DNA of 64,000 nucleotides from Anthopleura xanthogrammica (Eukaryota; Cnidaria; Anthozoa; Actiniaria; Actiniidae): NCBI GenBank assembly GCA_964019055.1, contig OZ025220.1, positions 946,334 to 1,010,333 of the forward strand, read 5' to 3'. Shown piece by piece: positions 22,593 to 32,061 of this stretch (position 1 is its first letter; each line of letters starts with the position of its first letter). The notes under the pieces were generated by a model. It saw only the letters and a program-made list of their open reading frames with translations, ran no database searches and was not told where the DNA came from. The position numbers and the translations under genes were made by a program.

Positions 22593-23501
22593 ACAACAGT
22601 GTTAGTAAATGTTCCTGAAATTCGTCTTGAATGTCCTGAAGCTCTTCTGATAGCTATAGAAACAGGGAAGATCTGGTGACTTTTTAATTTCGCTGCTCAA
22701 TGTTTCAACTGTCCTAAATCTATTGCTTTCATACTGTGTTGTAATTTATCGGTACTGAAAATACATAGTTGCAATCACGCTTGAATTGTATTGAATTGCT
22801 AATTTGTGTCACTTATCGCATTAATTCAGAAAAATTCATGTTGACACCCACTAATTCCTATAGCTGGGTTTCACTTGACGTCATTTCCTGTCTCGTGCGG
22901 AATGTTCATCAGCTGAATCACGAGTTTTTAAAATAATTCTTTCTGGTTGACAGCACATAGTGGTCAGTGTTTGACCACCATTTGGAGCAGATAATGAGAT
23001 TCAAAGACTTTTATCAGCTGATTGAAACACAGCTATTGGTCTCAGATCGACCATTCCAGATCTCCCTTTATCAACGTTAATTGAAATAGGTATATACAAA
23101 ATATGTCTTGCCTCGATAATTCAACTGAATGCAATCTAAGATATAGAAATCTAAAGAGCAATTAAAAGGCCCAGCCAAGATCTAGACTGAGATTCATTAT
23201 AAAATTTAGAAATAATTTATAATCCATAAACAATTCTTCCAATTATCACAACAGGGAGTGTTTTGTTAACTACTTTGTACAAAAACTCTGTGAAATGTTT
23301 ATCGTAAGGTCACTATCACGTATGGAATTGACGTCATCCGTTGAACTTCCAATAACATTGCGCCAGATAACTGCATACTTATCCAACCAAAAGGCTAAGA
23401 TACGGTCACGGTGACATACGGTTCGACGCGTGTTATGAAGCCTGTTCATCAAGTACTGTCATTCCATTTTCAATTCTGAAGAATCAGAGCTGATCCACGC
23501 T

Positions 23502-24051
23502 ATGTTACCATTACCCAAGCTGATAGTATTGACTCTTGTTTGCCTGTTTGCTGTTATCCAAGCACGTTCTCTTCCGCAAGGTAAAACAAATTGCCATCAT
23601 TTTACAGGGGAAAGACGTATCAACTACGAAGAGTTATCTAACATACGGACTTCTGACTTGGAGATCCAATTAGGATTGAGGAGTTGATTTTTTGCGCGAG
23701 GAAGGTAATCCTCGAAGCACAGGAGAGAAGCAAACAGCAACTTTAGTCCTTCGTCGGAGTAAAAGAGAGAGTAAAAGAGAGTAAAAGAGAGAATAAGAGA
23801 ATAAGAGAATAAGAGAATAAGAGAATAAGAGAATATAATTGAGATAACAATACTAATCCCAAAATGTTTTTGTGATGTTTTCATCTACAGTTCAAGGATA
23901 TGGCTTGGAACAGCCGAGACAAGCAGCTGGAAAAAATATAGCTTTCCGAAATGTGAAGAAGCGGATACAAACACATCAAATAGGAAACAATGAAAAGAAG
24001 CGTGAAAATGGTGAATATACAATTAAGAAAATGCAAAGTCTTGATTCTTGA
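23502..24051 (+). CDS. Small secreted peptide, copy 2 (2 exons)
   Basis: Exon 1, 23502-23580, is identical in sequence to copy 1 (signal peptide, phase 1). Exon 2, 23891-24051, reads VQGYGLEQPRQAAGKNIAFR and continues to TGA: 79 aa in total, nine residues longer than copy 1 because it keeps the TA dinucleotide near 24018 and ends TIKKMQSLDS. By my reading there are six amino-acid changes against one silent change in the shared mature part, while the signal exon is unchanged. The intron-retention alternative stops at 23687 (61 aa), the same length as in copy 1. The family is not recognised. A secreted defence, toxin-like or signalling peptide is possible but unproven. Confidence 0.6.
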
Positions 24052-24523
24052 TTCAAGCCTTTTCTCCATTTTTTTCTTCTTGTTTTTTTCGTTCTTCACG
24101 CCTAATTTTCTTTTCTTCTTTTCTTTTTTTCTAAGATGGCTCTACTATGCCGGTTGACCCGCAAATGTATATATATAGATGGCTACAAATGTCGCAGGAT
24201 GGATTTGTTTAATCCTAGCTGATCACTGAATGATTCAAGATATTGGTCTATCAACCTTTCGATCTTTCTCGTGTTTAAATATTACCATCAATATCGGAGT
24301 TAAAAATCCTGATTGTACTATACTTTAGCAATTTAGTAAATTATGCAGTCTCCAAGGGAATATAAAGTATTTGGCTATTATACAATCAAAATAGATAGAT
24401 AGAGCACGTAGAAATTCCCTGTTGCTGTTGTAATCTGCTTTGTACTGAGTAAAAAAAAATGTTTGACTTTTAATTGTATCCAACCATAATAAGAACTCTG
24501 GACTGATTTAAATTTGGCCACTA

Positions 24524-25568
24524 CCAAATCACATATCAAACCCTGAAACAACCTCTACGCTGTAAGTCAGGGCACGGCTAACTCACAGATAGAACCCTGA
24601 AACAACATCTAGGCTGTAAGTCAGGGCACGGCCAACTCACATATCAAACCCTGAAACAACCTCTAGGCTGTAAGTCAGGGCACGGCCAACTCACATATCG
24701 AACCCTGAAACAACCTCTAGGCTGTAAGTCAGGGCACGACTAACTCACATATCGAACCCTGAAACAACCTCTAGTCTGTAAGTCAGGGCACGGCTAACTC
24801 ACAGATAGAACCCTGAAACAAACTTCTGAGCTGATCTAAGTCAGGGCATGGCCAACTCACATATCAAACCCTGAAACAACCTCTAGGCTGTAAGTCAGGG
24901 CACGGCTAACTCACATATCGAACCCTGAAACAACCTCTAGTCTGTAAGTCAGGGCACGGCTAACTCACAGATAGAACCCTGAAACAAACTTCTGGACTGA
25001 TCTAAGTCAGGGCATGGCTAACTCACAGATAGAACCCTGAAACAACCTCTGGGCTGATCTAAGTCAGGGCATGGCTAACTCACAGATTGAACCCTGAAAT
25101 AACCTCTGGGCTGATCTAAGTCAGGGCATGGCTGACTCACAGATAGAACCCTGAAACAACCTCTGGGCTGATCTAAGTCAGGGCACGGCTAACTCACAGA
25201 TTGAACCCTGAAACAACCTCTGGGCTGATCTAAGTCAGGGCATGGCTAACTCACAGATTTAAACTTCAAACAACCTCTGGGCTGATCTAAGTCAGGGCAT
25301 GGCTAACTCACAGATTGAACCCTGAAACAACCTCTGGGCTGATCTAAGTCAGGGCACGGCTAACTCACAGATTGAACCCTGAAACAACCTCTGGGCTGAT
25401 CTAAGTCAGGGCACGGCTAACTCACAGATTGAACCCTGAAACAACCTCTGGGCTGATCTAAGTCAGGGCATGGCTAACTCACAGATTGAACCTTCAAACA
25501 ACCTCTGGGCTGATCTAAGTCAGGGCACGGCTAACTCACATGTACAGATTGAACCTTCAAACAACATG
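24524..25568. repeat. 57-bp minisatellite, unit 2
   Basis: About 18 units, roughly 320 bp longer than the matching array in unit 1. The array length has therefore changed since the duplication. Confidence 0.95.
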
Positions 25569-26528
25569 TTCTTGTCACAGTCAGTTGAAACATGTACAGG
25601 TCCCTATCGTTTTATTTTCTCAACGTTTTCACTGAAAAAGCCTAAAATCTAATTTTTTTTAGAACGGAATCATGAAATTTATTTCACCATGGCATTATAA
25701 CCGATAAGAAAGTCAGTGTATGCTTGCAATTGCTGGAATTTGGGCAATTATTTCTTAATTTTTAGACTGCATACAGTGAAGTTTGTTTGTAAACAAAAAA
25801 TAAATAATAAGCTTTTGAATTTTTTTTCAGCGCCGAAAAACGTTAATTAAATTTGCTATATCCAACTGGTACCAATCACTTGCAATGAAACATTGATAAT
25901 AACTTCAAGCATTCAATTGGAAGTTTTTGTGCCACTGACCCCTAATGTTATCACAATTGACAGACAACAATGTAGATGTATCAATCTGATGCCTTTTGTC
26001 AGGGACGGGGGACGTCAAAGTGTTTTCTAATTAGAATCTAAGCGTGATTATTTTAAATTACTACATGACACAATGATGCAATCAATAGTCTAGCGGAACT
26101 ACATCTGGTTCGCGTATAATCTTAGATCAAACCCCTCGTGCATCGGCCACTGAGGCCTTACATAAACTTAGGTGGAAATTGCTTTCAAAACACTCGCATT
26201 AAATCGCGCTATTTTCACGTTTAAGTGCTTGTACAAGTTGTTTACTCATACTTTCAATAGGGTTTTTAATAGATACCATCATTATTATAATACTAGGAGT
26301 CTAAGGATAATGTACGTAAGGCTATTTTAAATAGAAATTGGGGTCTTTGGATTTGAGCACAAAATATTTCAAAGTACTATAGAAAAATAATTGGTATTTT
26401 TATTGTTAAAAAGATACTTGTTTTGAGTCTAGCATGGTGGTTGAAATGGAACCCTAGGTATATATATGCGTGTGTATGTCGCTTCTTTACCTTTCGCTTT
26501 ATTGTGACTGCTGTTGAATTTGACAAAG
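25569..26528. other. AT-rich end of duplication unit 2 and upstream of the polybasic protein gene
   Basis: Copies 19801-20600 up to 26390. The last 140 bp are unique and hold the 5' region of the next gene, with no clear TATA box. Confidence 0.4.
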
Positions 26529-29104
26529 ATGGTCTCGAAGATGCTGCAAATTATTCATGTTTTCTTCCTGATAGCTGTTATCTGTGCAGCCCCTTTGAAA
26601 CAAGGTATAGTACTAGACAATGTTATTCTAATTCTAGATCTATTCATTTATGATCCTATTTCAAAATCTTGCCTGGCATAAAGTTTATCTTCAAGTGGTG
26701 AATACTGGAGAATTGCCACACCAACTGTCGTAACCAATTTTGCATTACAATTTTGGCATTTAAGACGGATGTAAAAAAAACGTTATTCGGTTCTATTGAA
26801 ATAAACTCTTCTGAACAGGAAAGAAATAACCCATAGAGGTTGAACTTTAGAAACTCTGTGCGATAAAAAAATACAAAGTAAAGCTTTCAACTCATGTCGT
26901 GAGCCTTCAGTTGCTCAAGTGAGTTGAAAGTCTTTGGCCACCGTGTTTCCAAAGTTTCGATTCACAGGTTCAAGCCCTGTCGACACCATATGTGAGTAGA
27001 GTTTTGTTTGATGTGTTGTTTTCTCCTGTGCCACGAGGGTTTTTCTCCAGGTTCTCTGGTTTTCCTCCCTCCATAAAAATCAACATGTGAGTTGAGTTTG
27101 TTTGATGTGTTGTTCTCTCCTGTGCCACGAGGGTTTTTCCCCAGTTTCTCTGGTTTTTCTCCCTCCATAAAAATCAACATGTGAGTTGAGTTTGTTTGAT
27201 GTGTTGTTCTCTCCTGTGCCACAAGGGTTTTTCTCCAGGTTCTCTGGTTTTACTCCCTCCATAAAAATCAACATGTGAGTTGAGTTTGTTTGATGTGTTG
27301 TTCTCTCCTGTGCCACGAGGGTTTTTCTCCAGGTTCTCTGGTATTCCTCTCTCCATAAAAATCAACATGTGAGTTGAGTTTGTTTGATGTGTTGTTCTCT
27401 CCTGTGCCACGAGGGTTTTCTCCGGGTTCTGCGGATTCATTCCTTCATAAAAATCAAAATGTGAGTTGAGCGTTGTGTGCATAGAATATTGAATATAGTG
27501 ATAGTGTGTGTGAGTGAATCGAAAAGTTTCCCCAATTACTAGACACTTAAATAAAGCGATGTGATTAATGCATTTTATATGATTTCACAACTTTTTTTTT
27601 TGACCAAGCCCAACTTTTAAAAGTATCAAATGTGGTGTGAAATGTTGTCGATAAAAAAATATTTAGTAAGTTTTTTTTTTCTTTTTCGCAACAGAAAGAA
27701 AGAATAACCAGTTGATTGAAAAAGGATCGATTCCTGCCAAAAAATCTGACCCAGAGTATGAAACCATGAGTTTAGGGCCAAGTGAACTACTTGCTCCAGC
27801 CTCTGTTGAAGAGAAGAGAAGTTCCGAACTACAAGACGTGATCCTTAACCTTAAAGATAAACGTGGAAAACGACGAAAAGGAAACAGGAGACGAAATAGG
27901 AAGGGCCGTAGGCGAAACAGGAAGAGTCGTAAAGGCAAAGGAAAAAAGAAGAATAAAATCCACCAGGAACAACAAGGAAAGTCAAAATCTCAAGCAGGTG
28001 AAAATAAGGAAGATGAGTCCCCAACGCACACAACTCAGCAAGGTAATTTTTTACCTTCAAATTGTTTTTCTTTTTCTCTTATTTAATTACAACCTAGCGT
28101 AAGAGCGTAAGAGCGCTCGCCTCTCATCAATGCGACCCGGGCGGGTTTGAGTTTTGCCGGGCTCGGTGCCGTAAGTAATTAGAGTTGCTTGTTGGTTCTC
28201 TTCTGTGCTTCGAGGGGTTCATTTTCTCCTGGCTCTCCGGTTTTTCTGCCTCCACAATAATAAACTTCTAAATTCCAATTCGATCATGAAACGAGGGTTC
28301 AATGAATAGTTGAGAGCAGTTAGTTTTAAGACGCTAAGGTTAGCCACTGGCTATTAAGTGCTACTCCAATAAAAACAAGGCTGTTTCAGGTTTCAGTCTT
28401 CTTGTTGGTCTTTAAAATACTTTTATTATTTAGGAACATATGCTTAGCTAAAACGCTAGCTAGTTTACAGGTAGTCCACCTAAACTGTAATACATCGTGA
28501 AATATCAGTAATTCTTTACCCACATCATAATATTTTCCCATAATAATAATATTTAATATTTAATATTTAATTAAGTAATTTCCAATATTATGATTATAAT
28601 AATGTGTATATTGCGCAACTTCCTGTAATTCAGTTCATACTGCAAGAGGAATTAATAAACCAGATATTATATTATATTATTATTATTATTATTACAACAT
28701 CTCTTTTTCCCACACCTACTCCCATTATGCATCTTAATTCCCATATTATTACAGCCAACACCGTTGTATCGCGCGGAGTGATTTCAAATTCTTCACACCG
28801 ATTGGGTTTTTCCTAGCCGTCAATCATTATGCAAATTAGAGGTTGAACAAGCTTGCTCGGAATCTGTGCAAGCAATCGAGCAAGCTTGTTCAACCTCTAA
28901 TTTGCATAATGATTGACGGCTAGGAAAAACCCAATCCGAGTGAAGAATTTTAAACCAGTCCGCGCGATACAACGATTTTGGCTGTAAACTTTCAATCAAC
29001 AAACAACTAATCGTTTTCCCTCTTTTCCCTCAACAGTCCCTACAAAAGGAACGTTTTATGGAATAATCCAGTACGTGCACAATTCTGGCAAGACGAATGT
29101 ATAA
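26529..29104 (+). CDS. Secreted, highly basic Lys/Arg-rich protein (3 exons)
   Basis: Exons 26529-26604, 27695-28042, 29037-29104 give 492 nt, 163 aa; both introns are phase 1. Exon 1 codes a signal peptide (MVSKMLQIIHVFFLIAVICA, then APLKQ). Exon 2 starts acidic/neutral (EYETMSLGPSELLAPASVEE), then becomes intensely basic (GKRRKGNRRRNRKGRRRNRK, then SRKGKGKKKNK), with a repeated RRRNRK core, and ends Gln/Lys/Glu-rich. Exon 3 adds VPTKGTFYGIIQYVHNSGKT plus NV and the stop. No Cys in the mature part. I know no matching family. The basic block could bind heparan sulfate, nucleic acid or mineral, or be cut by furin-like proteases. The signal exon layout (short exon ending in Q at a phase 1 intron) resembles the small peptide genes just upstream, so a distant relationship is possible. 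Confidence 0.7.
26894..27475 (+). mobile_element. SINE head plus 94-bp tandem array (5 units)
   Basis: The head (26894-26988) can be drawn as a type II tRNA (Ser/Leu-like): T arm ACAGG-UUCAAGC-CCUGU and partly pairing ends UGUCG / CGACA. It is followed by five tandem copies of a 94-bp unit, starts about 27085, 27179, 27273 and so on. The unit matches the body of the window's SINE (TTGTTCTCTCCTGTGCCACG, then CTCTGGTTTTCCTCCCTCC). Located in intron 1 of the polybasic protein gene. Confidence 0.7.
28105..28285 (+). mobile_element. tRNA-derived SINE, near full length
   Basis: Head with A-box-like AGAGCGCTCGCCTCTCATCA and GCGACCCGGGCGGGTTTGAG, followed by the body GTTGCTTGTTGGTTCTCTTC, CTCTCCGGTTTTTCTGCCTC and tail AACTTCTAAATTCCAATTCG. 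It is in intron 2 of the polybasic protein gene. It gives the reference unit for the truncated and tandem-expanded copies elsewhere. Confidence 0.7.
28752..28984. mobile_element. Long foldback MITE flanked by TA
   Basis: CAGCCAACACCGTTGTATCG at the left is matched by the inverse CGATACAACGATTTTGGCTG at the right, and the two halves pair almost to the centre near 28868 (GAACAAGCTTGCTCG / CGAGCAAGCTTGTTC). TA flanks both ends, as for Tc1/mariner-type insertion. It ends only 52 bp before the exon 3 acceptor of the polybasic protein gene. Confidence 0.8.
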
Positions 29105-29184
29105 TAAGTTCATTTTTTAATGTAGACAGCTGTGCCTGCCAAATTACTGTTATAACAACAAGTAATAATATCATTCCCAGAAGA

Positions 29185-29190
29185 AATAAA
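29185..29190 (+). promoter_or_regulatory. Polyadenylation signal of the polybasic protein gene
   Basis: AATAAA 81 nt after the stop codon at 29102-29104, supporting the end of the model. Confidence 0.5.
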
Positions 29191-29560
29191 AGTGATTTTA
29201 AGAAAGAAATTAGATCATTATTGTTTAAGAGTTTAGATTTAAATGGTTATTATGCTGAAATTCCAATGATATTTAATCCATAATTTTTGATGCGATTTCT
29301 ACTTTCGTTTGTGATTGCGTTTCACACTATATTTAAAAGATTGATATTTTTCATCTATATGTTAATAATTAGATATGTAAATCAATATTATTGATTATTT
29401 GTACATAGAACTTACTTATATCTATACATTCATGATTCAACTTTCTAATTGTAAAATTGATTTTTCTTTATTTGGTTTTTTATTTGCATCATAATCAATA
29501 TTACTGACTGTAATTAAAGATTCTGTTTGTTTTCTTCCTTTTAACCTGCCTCGAATAGCC

Positions 29561-30339
29561 TTAAGGTAATGCGATCGTGCATTCGTGCGCATCTTTCCTG
29601 CGCTTTATTGAATATCTAAACATTTTACACGGTTACCTACCCTGATTTTTCTACTGTGAGTCCAGAACAACTTAGGCTACAATATATCAAAAAATGAAGG
29701 CAGGTAATTCGACTAAATTTTTAGTAATTTCACGAAGTGTTAATTTTCAAAGTACTTTTTTGTGATTGGGTTTCCTGTGGCCAAGGTCTTTCAACTATGG
29801 CGGATAAGACATTTTGACCTTTCTCCACGTTCAACGTGAAATATCTAAAAATCTTGCTCGGTGACCTACCCTGATTTTTTCACTGTGAGTCCAAGTTTAC
29901 TAAAGCTACAACATATCCAAAAATGAAGGTAGATAATTCGACTAAGTTTTGAGTAAATCGCGAAAATGTCCGGAAATTCGGATCGTAAAGTACAGTCAAA
30001 ATGTACTGTTTTGGACATTTAAACATCGAGAACTCATTCTGAACACAATAAAATGAACAATTTTGGGGTTTTAATCATAATGTGTTAAGGTATGTATCAT
30101 TTGAAATCGTTTATGCTACTTCTTCAAGCCATATGGACTACGATAGCTTCTAGTTTACTTTGTCTTATTTTCCCCGAAAACACGGCCGCAAGCATTGTCT
30201 TTGAAAAATTATATCTTCCGAACGGATCCGGGTACCCCCATTTTTTATTTCATATTTTCACACTACAGCTCAAAAGGAATATTTGTGCCAAATTTCAAAA
30301 AAATTCATGGGAAAAAAATGCGCGATCGCATTACCTTAA
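29561..30339. mobile_element. TTAA-flanked element, GGTAATGCGATCG family, copy 1
   Basis: TTAA at 29561-29564 and 30336-30339 with ends GGTAATGCGATCG and CGATCGCATTACC. About 779 bp, no transposase. A diverged relative (GGCAATGGGCTCGCGC ends) is at 56985-57982. Probably a piggyBac-like non-autonomous element. Confidence 0.75.
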
Positions 30340-31072
30340 GCTACTTGCAGGTAAAAGTGTAAATGTAAGTCTGTTAATTGAAACAATAAATGTCAAATGT
30401 CAAAAACACCAACAAACATATCACACTTACTGCCTTACCCTGATATGTAACCAACATAAGTTTCAGCTGCTTTGGGCTAATTCTTGCAGAGATAGTCTTT
30501 ATTTGATGATTTGACTCATTTTGACTATGTATTTAAATGACGTCATCACTTCGTAATTTGTGTATTGAATTTCTCAGCAACGAAAAGAGATATCAAAGAA
30601 TAGTAAACGTCATTCTTATTTACTTTCTAAGGGCTTTCAAATCATGAAGCCATCCTGTAGGGCATTTATGTACTTTAAGATAATCATTATCAGTTTCTTT
30701 ACCATTTACTTTTGACGTAGTGTATATATACAAAACTTAACTGCTACATATAAATTGAGTTTGGAATGCATCATTGTGTTACCTATAACTCATACAAATT
30801 ATTGAAAATTTGTTTTCAAATAGTAGCCATTGTTTCGAATTACAAGGAACAACTAATGAACATAAATGACTCCCCTGACGTCACAGTCATTAACATATGG
30901 CATGGATGAACCTTTATAACTTCAAGACGCATCACTCAAACTGTATATTTTTTTTGGGCCACACAACAGCTCACCTGAAAATATTGTCAGATGTGTTATA
31001 GGCACTTTAAAAATCGGAAATCCAAAACGATACAGTGTTAAGCACGAGCACAGGGCAAATTGCAAAACTCAT
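30340..31072. other. Intergenic AT-rich region
   Basis: No gene is recognised. The stretch ATATTGTCAGATGTGTTATAGGCACTTTAA near 30980 recurs near 34422 and is probably a fragment of a dispersed repeat. Confidence 0.4.
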
Positions 31073-31378
31073 TCTCGTTCTCGTTCTCGTTCTCGTTCTC
31101 GTTCTCGTTCTCGTTCTCGTTCTCGTTCTCGTTCTCGTTCTTGTTCTCGTTCTCGTTCTCGTTCTCGTTCTCGTTCTCGTTCTCGTTCTCGTTCTCGTTC
31201 TCGTTCTCGTTCTCGTTCTCGTTCTCGTTCTCGTTCTCGTTCTCGTTCTCGTTCTCGTTCTCGTTCTCGTTCTCGTTCTCGTTCTCGTTCTCGTTCTCGT
31301 TCTCGTTCTCGTTCTCGTTCTCGTTCTCGTTCTCGTTCTCGTTCTCGTTCTCGTTCTCGTTCTCGTTCTCGTTCTCGA
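31073..31378. repeat. (TCTCGT)n microsatellite, about 305 bp
   Basis: About 50 hexamers, nearly perfect. Not the animal telomere repeat (TTAGGG). The SF, LV, RT, NE and RE dipeptide ORFs are artefacts. Confidence 0.95.
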
Positions 31379-31990
31379 TAGATAATGATATAAAGAAAGA
31401 AAAGAACGAAACAAAAGTCCACGTTTTACCTCTTGTTTGTATTTGTTCCCGTTTTTTCCCATATACAGTTATTTCAAAAAAGGTTGGTGAAGGTTTTGTT
31501 GCATGCTTGTATGGGTGATGTGAATTCAAGCAGCAAAAGGTCACAACAATATGGTATTTTCTCAAATTTCGTCTGCAGGTGAATTGTCAATCGTCTTTCT
31601 ATTCTAGTATATTCTGTTCTATTTTTTAGTAGTTCCAAAATGGATGAGATACAAGTTTTTTTAAATTTCATAACTTTTGATTTTATGGCTCAAAATATGT
31701 ATTGATATGGTTATTTTGGTCAAGGAATAAACTTTTGGCGCCAAACTTATGACGTCATTTTCCCACCAAAAATCTAAAAATCAGAAAAAAAATAAAAAGA
31801 ACAAGTTGTGAGAAGCATTGACGTGTGTATTATGGCGAAGTTTCAAGAATTTTGAAATGGAAATGGAAAAGTTAATAAACTTTGCGATTGCAGGTGCCTT
31901 TTTGGCAACCGTACGCGTTTTTTTTAAATTAAGAGCTGTATACAAAAAAAAATAACACAAAGGAAGACACATTGGATTCGCCATGATCAT
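31379..31990. other. Intergenic region downstream of the astacin gene
   Basis: AT-rich with no recognised gene. AAAAAAGGTTGGTGAAGGTT near 31478 recurs as fragments in the astacin introns (33785, 34812). Confidence 0.4.
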
Positions 31991-31996
31991 TTTATT
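31991..31996 (-). promoter_or_regulatory. Polyadenylation signal of the astacin gene
   Basis: AATAAA on the minus strand, 66 nt past the stop codon at 32064-32062. Confidence 0.55.
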
Positions 31997-32061
31997 CATG
32001 CAAATATATTTTACTTGTCATCTACATGTGTATAATCCAGAAAGTGTGTGAAACTGTTGAT

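Larger units (their letters stand above)
20612..26390. repeat. Segmental duplication, unit 2 (about 5.8 kb)
   Basis: Direct tandem copy of 15824-20611, in the same order and orientation. It is longer because of a 967-bp inserted element (21626-22592) and about 320 bp more minisatellite. Confidence 0.9.

Noticed and set aside
19074..25568. CRISPR-like array (regular repeats of 57 bp)
   Set aside because: The whole 57-bp unit repeats without unique spacers, in animal DNA and partly inside introns. It is a minisatellite.
31007..31565. SF-, LV-, RT-, NE- and RE-dipeptide ORFs; possible telomere-like repeat
   Set aside because: The unit is TCTCGT, not TTAGGG, and the open frames come from the hexamer period.
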